Positions 12,615 through 24,600 of a stretch of 64,000 nt of DNA are shown in pieces (the stretch's first letter is position 1; every line of letters begins with the position of its first letter). A program made the position numbers and the translations under genes. The stretch lies in contig JAOTOM010001587.1 in NCBI GenBank assembly GCA_034440615.1, forward strand, positions 1-64,000, written 5' to 3'. The DNA comes from Ashinkailepas kermadecensis (Eukaryota > Arthropoda > Thecostraca > Neolepadidae). Under the pieces are notes generated by a model. The model did no database searches, had not been told where the DNA came from, and was given only the letters and a program-made list of their open reading frames with translations.

Positions 12615-15600
12615 CTGTGGACGCAGGGGACGACTGTCACCGAGAGCTCGCCATATGCGGCCCGACAACTATCTCGATAAGGAGTCGAGCGCTCCGCATT
12701 ACATGCCAATGGTTGTTCCTGGTGGGCAACGTACGGCTCTTTATGCATTTACTTTTATGCGAGGTTTATGCGAGAGGTCATCCAGCAGGCAACTGCAGGG
12801 AGTTTGGCTGGCAGCCCAGATAACCCACAGCCAAGATGCAACATGATTATCTCCCGGTGAGTATGCAAAAGAGTCAGTTCAGTGCAGACGCATGCAGACT
12901 TTTGCCGGCATTTGACGTTGCGCATTATTTTGATATCCTTTGTATGTTTTCTCATAATTGTTATTGGTTATTGGTTTTACGACACGTCGACCGTTGAGTC
13001 ATGTAGCTCTCTTAATTGTTAACAACGTGACGATTCACTGCACAATATCAATCATTTTAACATCCTCAACCAGTACAAGGCGCGTATAGCACTGGACGAG
13101 CGATAGCAAGTACAAAAGCTCAGTGAAGTCGAATCTCCATGTGCATCAGCCATATACACTTTGACTTAATGTACGTTGCACGTACATGTGCAAGCGCCTT
13201 TCAGCATATATGTAGAGCTAAAGTGATTTCGGATGTACTACATTCACCAAATTGCCTCATCAAGGGCAGATATAAAAATTGTCATCCACCTCGGACTGAA
13301 TACGAAACCACGGAATAACAACCAAACACCACTTTACCCATTTGACACCACTTTACCCATTTGGATGAGCAGTATCGACTGCGGTGCGGGGTGAATGGTA
13401 AGTTGCTCGCGCGGAAATGTTTAGACCAACCCTTTTCACTGAACCAATACTAAAGCACTCCAGGGGAAAATTGTCATGGAAGTTGGCATACCTAAACATG
13501 AAAAATGGCAGACCTGGCTCTGAGTGAGAAAGTTAGAGCTTGAAATGCTGCATTACACCGTGACACGCTGTTGGAGGGTTGCCACGAGCGGACAGGTCGC
13601 GCCGAACCTCTTCCCTTTCACAAAAATTAAGAGCACTCCATGAATAATATTGGGATGGAAATTGATGAAAATCCTTAATCAAAACAACACATCAGACACC
13701 GAGTGAAGAAATTAAAACGCGAAACGCCGGCACAAAAAGCCATTACAAGCTAAAAGCTGTCACGAAAGCGCGACGGTTGGGTCGCACCAGACCACTCAGA
13801 TCGACTGTTGTTCCTACACAGGAGAGCAGATTCGTCTGAGCCTCGCTCAGATTTGGAAAGCGCTTGTCACTGTACGATTTTAACCGAGTAAAACCATGAC
13901 GTGCAACGCCTGCTCCAGTTCTAGCCACCGGCTGGCTAGCACTAGCTAAAACCGCAACATGTTTGAGGTTCTGTCACATTTTATTCTGCTTGGCATGTTT
14001 GATGAAGCAAGACTTTGAAAAAGGAAGCGAACATACTTTTTTTCCATGGAAGCCCAACAAATTATCCATTTGAGTGATGTATTTCCAAACTTCAGTAAAA
14101 AATGGCGATGGTTCCTCACAACCAGTGCTCTGAAATTACAAACCAGTGCTCTGAAATTACAAAAGAAGCGAAAACCAACACCTGGTAGTACCTTGGTTTG
14201 AACTATTCCAGGATAATTTTGACTCCCTGAGGTTGCTTCCATGAAATGCGACTACATTATACTCAGGGTTTAATTTTTGTGTTGGAATCCTGAATTTGGA
14301 GATACAAATTTGAGGGCATTCCAATTTCGAGAGGATAAGTACTATTATTTGTTCTGGCATCAAGAACTCATTTTTTGCACTTCCCAGTCAGGTTCGGATA
14401 TGTTTACCAAACAGCATAGGCTTACAGTCATTTTTTAACAACTCATTCAATGTTTTCGCGACAAAGGAGTGGATAATTTTCCGGAGATAATATACCGAAT
14501 GACAAACATCCAGGACAAGATCATGCTTCCAACCCCGGTTCTACTACTATGGTGGAAATGTACTCCAGTTAGATATTACAATAGCCAGATGTACTATAAC
14601 TATGGTTAAATCTTACTTCTCCCATCCCTTACAGCGCATTACAATCACGAAAACATGCTGCTAACACCTGTCATTTTACTCATTTTTTTTCACATTATAT
14701 CATGTTATGCCATTTTATCAGTAATATTGCTGACTTATTGTGATGGCAAGACCAGTTTTCCCTTCGGGACTTACCCCGTATAATACAACGAATTGAATTT
14801 CAGGATACTGTTCATAACACACTTTAAATTATTTCCAGGACCGTCATACATGTGCCACAATTATTTGTCTTGCATGTCACTTTGTTCCAACTTGGCATAG
14901 CTTATGCTATGCACCTACCCACACTAGGTTTGCAACTATAAAAAATTGAAAGCAGCATAGACATAAATATTATAATTGGAAGGCAATTTAAGTGCTTAAT
15001 AACTATCACAATTCACATCAGCACCATCTCAATTAAGGAATTCATTAACAACAAAAATCTAGCCTGGGGGTGACAGGGGGACGAGAAGCATCTGGAAAGC
15101 TTCAACTTTTGTAAAGTACTGGCTGGATTTGTCAGAAACCTTTCAGGCCTCTACTCAGTGTTAAAATAATGGCTTTTCGTTAGGTGTGAGGTGTCGAAAC
15201 GAGCACAATGGGATGTCGAAATTTACCGTGGAATTAGTGTCCTTTAAAATGTTTTTGCTGTCTTTCAGACTTAAATTTGAGCCAATGGCATACTCATGAC
15301 TATACTTTTATCATTGGTTTTGATATGCATAATTTAGGAAGAGCTATATTTTGGATAGGAAGAAAACATATACATGCAATAAACTGGTCTTGTATGCCAT
15401 GTTACATTATAGGTAATCCCTTTACCTGAAATTGTGTTTGCAAAATGTTTGTCTATCACCATCCCTTATCGAGAGCGTGAGCATGGTACTTATAAACAAG
15501 ATACTGTTAGAAAGGAGACAAGACTTCATAAGGACGCATCAAGAACAGGATGTCGATATTTCTTGGAGAAGGATGTCGATTGAGTGTTCAGAAAGTGGTA

Positions 15601-18600
15601 TATTCCACCCCATTTCACGAATAATTTATCACTGCCTCTACTAGTCCCCATACTTCACTCTACTTCCACTTGACTAGTGCACTAGTCCACTAGTTCGTTA
15701 GTGTTATGATTGCAGTAGCATGGTACATAACCACACCGCATATTTTATTCCACAGGGAGCACAAGTTTTGCTTGACTTGACATCAGTCCACTGAACCATT
15801 ATTAACATAAGTGGTATGCCATGGTTATAACCATGGTCAAATTTTGTGATTATTAACCATCCTTTTTACCTCTTGTTAGAAGCCAGATAAGAACTGAATA
15901 TACTTGACAGTGTAAGAAGTATTTGCGGTTTTAGCCAGCTCCAAGACGCTTTTAAGCGGTTAAACCAGTCTTAGACTGGCATAGCCTTAGCCAGTTTGAG
16001 CTAGCTTTTTTGCTAGCCCTGGATATCACGTATTATCTGCATGAAATCCCCTCATGCCTGTGCCTAGATTCAGCAGAAAAACAGCACCACGCAACATTGA
16101 CCGGTTCAGGTTCCTTCACCAGGATCGCCACAGTGCAGGCCTACTCACGCGAGCCTCCTGCAGCTTGCCCATCTCCTCCCTGAGCTTCTCCAGAATGGCA
16201 TAGTTTGGCGAGTTGACGGTGGCCTTGCTCTGCAGCAGCGTGATCTGTTGCTCCTCCTGTCGCTTCACCTTCAGCGACTTGCTCGAGTGGTTGCCGTACA
16301 TGCGCAGCAGCGAGCCCCACGACGTCAGGTGGGGATGCAGTTGCTGCCGGCCAGCGTTCGGGTTAAACACCAGCCGCAGACCAGCTGAGGACAATAACGC
16401 GCCACAGACTGTCCAGTCACAGACAGTCACCGCTACGCGCCACAGACTGTCCAGCCACAGTCGTAGAGCTACGCGCCACAGACAGTCCAACCACAGGCAG
16501 CCACCACTACGCACCACAGGGGCGAGGATAGCCGAGTGGTTAAGGTGTTGAGCTCTGGGTGACAAAGGTCCCGGGTTCAACACTCGCACAACCCAGGACA
16601 TTTCCCAATCCCGGGACCCGCTGGCGAAACAGTGTGGGTGGCGCCATTAGGTGTGAATGTGCATAAAGTGCGTCATGAGCCACCCAATAAACAAACACTA
16701 TGCACCACAGACTGTCCAGCCATAGACAGTCATAGCTACGCACCACAGACTGTCCAGCCACATACATTCATAGCCGCGTGCCACAGACTGTCCAGGCACA
16801 GTCATCGCCAAGCGCCACAGCCTGTTCAGTCACAGACAGTCATAGCTGGCACTACGGACTGTCCAGTCGCAGTCACCACTACGCGCCACAGACTGTCCAG
16901 CCAGAGTCATCGCTACGCGCTACGGACTGCTACCGCGCCTCAGACTGCCCAGCCACAGGCAGTTATCACTAGCGCTGAAGACGACAACGCCAGTCATCCA
17001 GCCGGGTTGAAAGTCCAATACTGGGCCCCAGGTTGGCCGACCATTCGCATGTCATACACAAAATAGCCCATGTAGTTGCCAATGGACTACGTGCGAAGTA
17101 CAACTTCGCAACACTATGAAAGAGGTGTGCAAGGAAAGCCGACATCTTTTCAGTTTCTCAGCTCTTAATCTTTCCAGAAATGTTAAAATAGCCCACATGG
17201 TAAATGTCCCCTCTCACATCGGAATACGATTTACCATTCAGATCCCATGTCAAAGGACACCTGGCCCAGTCCCTCTCCATATCTACCAGTAGAAATGGGC
17301 TACACACTTGTAAGAAAAGGACACAATTGATGCCATGTTTACACTTCTTATGACATTTCCAGCTCCAACTTCGCCAATTTACATGTATTATTCACGTTGT
17401 GAATATTGTTAGTATAATTAGACGTGACATCATACCACACATACAAACAGGATGTCATATATCTGAAGAAGATTAAACAAAGCACTTGCACGACTCTTAT
17501 AGGCAAAATCGGTAGAACAGCTTTTGACATGTCGGTTTTACTAATTGTAAAGCCCAGCAAAAACAGATTTGGTAGTAAAAGCTGCAAACCCCTGTTTGAA
17601 ATCCAGGGACACCTGAAAACATTATTTGGCAGCAGCTTTCAATGCAAATAGCATTGCAACTGCATTTGCCAGACACAGATGTCACCACTGCTGACTTGCC
17701 TGGAGCAGAGACTGGGCGGCGAGATGCTTGCCATCCTTTTTGTTTTTGCACGGCACGCGCGCTGTGTGCTTGCCCACTGTCATCTCGAACTCGTTGTGCT
17801 GGTGCTTGTTGGTGTGAAGTTTGCAGGACACCTGTCCGCCCGTCAGACCGAAGTTGCTGCAAAAAGAAGGTCATGTTGGAGAACGTTGCCGCAGCATATT
17901 TCCAGGGCGAGTATCTGTGGTATGGTGTACCGTTTGTTTGTTTGTTATTGGTTTTACGACACGTCGACCGTTGAGTCATATAGCGTCGCCAATCTCTCAC
18001 GCCGATTGGTCGCGGGCGAAGAGTAGCGACAGGTGAGACTCGAACCCACAATCTTTCGATTGTGAGACGAGCATCTTACCCCTAGACCACTCGTCCCCCT
18101 GGTATGGTGTACCGAAGTCGCAGTCAATACCTTTGTTCACTCGGTTCCCAATTGGTGTTCTCAACGTAACGTGTTGATTAACAATCGGTAGCAACATGCT
18201 CACCACAACTCGCACTGAGTTTTATATGTTGCGATGGATCGCGCTCGTGAACGTTAACTTATAGACAATCGAGAACAATTATTAAAAGCGGTATTGCATT
18301 AACCCTGAACAACCGTGGGGCATTCAGTGCTGGATACACACCAAAATATCTTGCGTTAGCTAGTGGTCCTCTTCGGATAATTAGAGCACACGCTAAAACC
18401 GAGGACCTTACAGTAGACTGATTACATCTCACATTTCCTTGGTGCACAACCACCGAGTGCGTGATATCCCTTTGCGGGATACAAGACATCACTGCCCAGT
18501 GCCTGGTGCATGACATCCGTCCGCGGGGTGCAGAGCATCACGCAAGGCGAGTGACACCCGGCTGCGGCATGCAGAGCGCCACTGCAAGGTGCGTGATATC

Positions 18601-21600
18601 CGTTCGCGGGATGCACGGCACCGTTGCAGGTGCAGAACACCACTGCAAGGTGCGTGACATCCGTCCGCAGGGCGCGGGACTGCCGCGCGAGGGGCACTCT
18701 GCCGTCCCAAGGAAGAAAAGTATGTCCCCGTTCGGGTCAGTGCAATTTTCGTCTCAATACTTGTGCTCGGTTCGAATAAATGCAGGTGATAATCACAACA
18801 TTTCACGTTTGAATTACACTTCGTGCGCTACAGCCGGTCGAGGGCATGGAGGCGTGGATTGCAGTGAATGTACGGATTACTTCCACTGTTCTTGATTGGG
18901 CCAGCAGCACTCACCGCTGCGGGCAGATCAGCAGGATGGTGTAGGGTGACGGCAACACTCACCGCTGCGGGCAGATCAGCGGGATGGTGTATGGTAACGG
19001 CAACACTCACCGCTGCGGGAAGATCAGCAGGATGGTGTAGGGTGACGGCAACACTCACCGCTGCGGGAAGATCAGCAGGATGGTGTATGGTAACGGCAAC
19101 ACTCACCGCTTCGGGAAGATCAGCAGGATGGTGTAGGGTGACGGCAGCACTCACCGCTGCGGGCACATCAGCAGGATGGTGTAGGGTGACGGCAACACTC
19201 ACCGCTGCGGGCATATCAGCAGGATGGTGTAGGGTGACGGCAACACTCACCGCTGCGGCCAGATCAGCAGGATGGTGTAGGGTGACGACAACACTCACCG
19301 CTGCGGCCAGATCAGCAGGATGGTGTAGGGTGACGGCAACACTCACCGCTGCGGGCAGATCAGCAGGATGGTGTAGGGTGACGGCAACACTCACCGCTGC
19401 GGGCAGATCAGCAGGATGGTGTAGGGTGACGGCAACACTCACCGCTGCGGGCAGATCAGCAGGATGGTGTAGGGTGACGGCAACACTCACCGCTGCGGGC
19501 AGATCAGCGGGATGGTGTAGGGTGACGGCAACACTGATCGCTGCGGGCAGATCAGCAGGATGGTGTAGGGTGACGGCAACACTCACCGCTGCGGGCAGAT
19601 CAACAGGATGGTGTAGGGTGACGGCAACACTCACCGCTGCGGGCAGATCAGCGGGATGGTGTAGGGTGACGGCAACACTCACCGCTGCAGACAGATCAGT
19701 AAGATGGTGTAGGGTGACGGCTCGGCCGCCTTGCTGCACAGGTCGGCCACGCGCGGGTCCGCCAGCCGGATCGAGTCGAAAAACTGAGCCACCACCGAAC
19801 TGCCGTTACACGTCGATACCACACACACACACTGTACAGTGCATATATCAATCCGACCGCCCACCAGGTAAAAAGGTGACAAGTGATTCATCGATTACTT
19901 CGATTTGAAGGCGCGTTGACTACACTGTTATCTAGCGCAACAAGGAGGATGGCGGTTTAATGTTAGTGCTTGCAGAATATACACTCCCAATTCATGTCAT
20001 ACACAGACATTATGGCTTTCTGCAAAATCCGTTCGGCCAACACAAAATTGCAAAACCCCGCGACAGGTAGAAATGGGTGGAAATGGGTGGAATGGGTGGA
20101 ATCAACGCCGCCACACAGGGAACGTCGTAGTAGCACACGAGGAGCGCAAAAGAACTGAACATAGGATTGGGAACGTAACCGTAGACTTCCGCGTAGGATG
20201 GAGATCATGCATCCCAGCCAGCGGACCTAGCACACCATCGCCACCGCCGGACTCACCGAGAGGTCCATGTCGGCCGGCTTGGCGCTGCCCTTCACCATCT
20301 TGTCGCCGTCAATATCGTCCATCAGGTTCGGTATGAATATGTGCAGCGTCGCCTTGGCCGCCTCCGACTTGGCCTGCTTCTTGCTGGAGCCGTAGCCGCT
20401 GCCGTACTGCACGCTCTGCACGGTGACGGTGGCGCCGTACGGCGTGGCGGCGTTCTCCAGCTCCGAGTAGCTGTAGACGGGCTGCTCGCGCAGCACGTGC
20501 TGCAGGTACTCGTGCAGGATGCACACGTAGCTCTTGCCGCCCGGGTTGAGCACCCACTCGCGCGGCCGGGCGGCGCCCTGCACGGAGGCGGCGTTACCTG
20601 CCGACAGCGGGACGGAGGCGACAGTGATGACGGCGGCGACGGCCGGCCACCAGGCGGCGTTGGAAAACGGCCATTCCTGGAGTCCGTAGACCCATATTAT
20701 TATACACTCCAACAAATCCACTTAGTGTAAATGCTACAATTCGTGCATGTTGCATTATGCAACAAATATGGATAATTATTGGTCCAAGCAAGCGTAGTTA
20801 AGCATTTGTGTATCAAGGAAAAGCTATGTGTATGCATGGCGGGAGACCAAACCAATCACTGTGGCAGGGACGAAACCATTTTGGTAGGGCACATTGCTAA
20901 TCCTCGAGGTTCAATTTATGTTGTGGCCCATCCCTATGAAATGATATCATCAGTATCTTTCAATGATATCATAGTATCACTTATGAAAGGATAATCGAGG
21001 AGCGCAAGAACTGCATCTCGGACCCAGACCTGATAACAAACAATCCCACACCGCCCAAGGTGTGCGCGGCGCGGTATCCCGTACCAACCGGCCAGGAGAA
21101 CGGTCTGATCGCACAATGGACTAATCATCGGACGATATTGTTTTTCTCGCATCGGACATTGCAGATACCAGGGCATGGATGGCTCGTTTCTAAGTTCTAG
21201 TCTACTATGTATTTCCCAATAATTCCGGTTGGTTATTTAGGCTTATGGGCTCATCGACTGCGTTACAAATAATTCCGGAAAGAACTCAAAGACAAAGTAA
21301 TAGCGCAAGATTGTAGATCGTGGAACAGGATCGGCCACCTCCAATGTCCCAACGCGTACATGACAGATGTCCACAAATGCCAAACGGTTGTTGGAACTAC
21401 AGCCATATGGCTATTGCAACTGGCCGGTGCGAAGCGTCCACAGGCCGGGCAATTCTCCAAATGCATGGCAAGTGGAACCAATGCGGCCATTTTAAGGAAC
21501 GTCGCAACACAGCAACAAGATCGCGTGGCAACGCCGGTAATAAGGTAAGGGAAACAGATGCAAAATATGGGGCGATTGACCTATTCGAAGCTCTTGCATG

Positions 21601-24600
21601 TCCAGATAATTGTAATTAAGAACATTTAGCAAAACTTCGATTTTTTTCACACTCCAACGCGCACAGAAACGATAAAAACCTAAAAACTGAAAGCCGTCTA
21701 ACACTTTATCTGGGCAGGAAAATGCCCGATTGTGGGCGAAGGCTGCGTGCAATACTGACGGCTGGGCTGGACGGGGAAGGAGAGCAGCTTGGTCTTGCTG
21801 GACATCTGCGGTCGCTGCGTCCGCTTCTTACGCAGGTACTGCCGTCGCTCTCGCCACGAGCTGAAACTCACACACACGACGCACGTCAGGCCACCACGGC
21901 ACCGGCAGACCACATGTCGGGCAGACGTGGCCAACAGTCGCCTACTGAGCGCACCGCTCACGCCCCATCCGGCCGGTCGGTGGCCACACTCCGTCGCCAT
22001 TGTCTCAGTCTTAAACAAATTTGTTCTTGGTCCCATACTCGTAATTTGTTTTGTAGCGCACACACTCGGACACACACATGCTACATACAGGGCAGATGCT
22101 CCATTGTTGGCACCCTTACGGGACAGATCGCTCGCACTCACTCCCAGATTGACCGCCGTAGCACGCTGTGCACACGACGGGGCAATACCGACTTCCCAGG
22201 CCCAGTGAACACAGGACTGCTCAGGCGACACGAGTCGAGACGGTGCCCTCGCGGAGTGCCTCCGGACGAAAGCACCAGTTTTGAGACCTCAATGCACGCG
22301 GACCCGCTGCCGCGGGCGCTGGCCGATCGGCGCCAATCCCGCGGCACGCCAACACTCCAGTCAGTGTCATGTTCTGGGTGGGGGCCGGCCGAGCAGTCCA
22401 CCCGGAGTCAGACTCAAACCGAACGCCTCCAACACTCGAAACAGGGGGCGGGGCGGGGTCGAGCTGTCAGCGGGGTGTTCCCGACAGCACCACCGTGCAT
22501 AATCATTGGTCATCGGAAGAGGTAGACCGACTCACGCGAACTTCATCAAGTTGATCGTCTTGAACTGGAACCGGCTCATGCAGTACTGGTTGACCTCGTC
22601 GGGCGTGAGCGATGGGTCCTTCACCACCATCGATGTGCCCTCGACGGGCTTGGGTCCTGCCAACGACACCAGCCGTCACGTCGACCACACAGACTACGGG
22701 CGCTGAGCTGCCGTCATGGGAATCCCTAAGCTCCGCTGCTGCATCGTTAGACGTCTCAGTTAAGTTTAGCCAACCCGTGCATAACATCTATATTGGTCTG
22801 CAGTCAAGATTATGTCGCAGGTAAAGATTTGGTAAACGAAAATGAAATAATAACAACACAAAACACTAACCCCTTTACACCAATGAGAGACCGTTGATCA
22901 GCATGCATTTGCTGATATAGAAATTACATCACAATAAGCTACGCACTACAATAATAAGAGATTCAATTAGGATCGAAATCTGGAGCTTAATGCCACTGCT
23001 CGGTTTTAGTCGGCTTAAGCGAAGGTTTAAACTAGCTGAAGGAAAGTAGTTACAATTTCAACATACTTGACAGCTAGCTCAGCTTTGTTCACTTTATGGT
23101 TGTGGCAAGAATTCGCAAGTGAAATTTAATTTCCACGTGTTCATGAAACCAATTGGAAAAGAACTTAACCCATGCAGATTTTAACGTTCTTTTCCACCTC
23201 AGATGAGAATAAATAATTCATCGACAAGGACAAAAAGTCAGGAAAACATTGGACATAATGCACCTACATCATTGGGACATATGCTAAAAACGTGGTGCAT
23301 AATGTCATTCAATGCATCATAGCTATGGCGAAGTGTCCTATTTGCCATTGAAAGTCTCATAGGAACATACACTTTAGCACACAAATTATATTTTGAAGAC
23401 AAATGAACGACATTGGCCTGCATAATGTAGGCATGGCAGGTTAAAACCAGCTCTGGCTATCACGTGGCCAAAACTAGCTTTTGATGGCATTTTGCAAATA
23501 ATAATTGGTATATTCCAAACACTTTCTGATGCCACATGTGAGAATTTCGCAAATAAAAAACTATGAGCTTCATAAAAACACACATTATGCAGATGTACAT
23601 TAAGATACTATACCCAGGATCGAATACTACCCAACAATAGGCGGTTAATGTCCAACGGGTCATAAGCGCCCAAAGGTCACACGCGGATCATTAGCACGCG
23701 CACCGGAGGACTCCTCACATGACGCGAACTGGAAGAGGGTGGGGGTGGGGGGATTGCGCTCCTCCTAAGATGTCGGCAACTACTGAAGCTAAAAATACAC
23801 AAATTTTGAGGCGATACTATGGCTGTAATAAACCTTCTGCAGCATAAATTTGACCCCAGCTAAATACCTTGAGGGTCAAATTAGGTCAAGATCGCCAGGC
23901 ACGCCGCGCCGACGAAACCTTCGAGGCCTTGAATCCGTGGCAGCCCGAGGGCGGCAGACTTTGCACCACTGCAGTTCCTATATTTGCCAACGAATTTCAA
24001 AAATTATTTTGCATAGACTGCATGTGCTAATTTGCAACAGTCACCAGATTGCATTACAATATCCCTGGCCGTTTATGAGATACCATCTAAAACAAGGGGC
24101 GATTCCGCCTCCACCTTCAGTGTGCGTGCTAAGAACCAGACATGTAGCGCATTTTACAGAGGTTCTTACAATATAACAAAAAAGGAAAATTCGCCAGATG
24201 TACCATCCAGTGCAGACTGCTCCGATGCCGGTTCCAAATTACAAGTCCGCATCCCATGTTAACATCAGCAAGGTTCAAGACCAGTGCTCAGACTGTTAAG
24301 ATTTGACGACAAGGACGGTTTGACCATGTCACTGACCATTGGTCTTCGGATCCGTGGCTTTGTCGGCGTCGGCGGTACCAGTGGCGGGTGCAGAGCCTTC
24401 AGCCGCCGCCGGGCCACTGGTGAGACCAGGCATCCCAGCTGCCGGCGGGCCACTGGTGAGACCAGACATCCCAGCCGCCGGCGGGCCACTGGTGAGACCA
24501 GACATCCCAGCCGCCGGCGGGCCACTGGTGAGACCAGACATCCTAGCCGCCGTAGCTCCGCCGACGGAGCCCGAGGCCGGCGTAGGGTCGGCGATAGATT

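Larger units (their letters stand above)
12615..16148 (-). other. pasha: pasha last intron
   Basis: 3.5 kb, AT-rich, no other gene seen. Holds a SINE fragment (12958-13013), a 21-bp duplication 'CAGTGCTCTGAAATTACAAA' near 14120-14162, and an interspersed repeat at about 15420-15640. Confidence 0.6.
20598..24336 (-). other. pasha: pasha introns 7, 6 and 5
   Basis: Introns 20598-21759, 21861-22535 and 22657-24336 show no further gene. Plus-strand open frames around 21722-22554 are shadows over exons 6 and 7 and the GC-rich intron between them. Confidence 0.6.

Noticed and set aside
18828..19908. Overlapping 303-codon (minus) and 346-codon (plus) open frames
   Set aside because: Both result from a 48-bp period (multiple of 3) lacking stops; the minus frame is not the frame of pasha exon 9.
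21722..22554. 267-codon plus-strand frame
   Set aside because: Antisense to pasha exons 6 and 7 and the GC-rich intron between; no motif.
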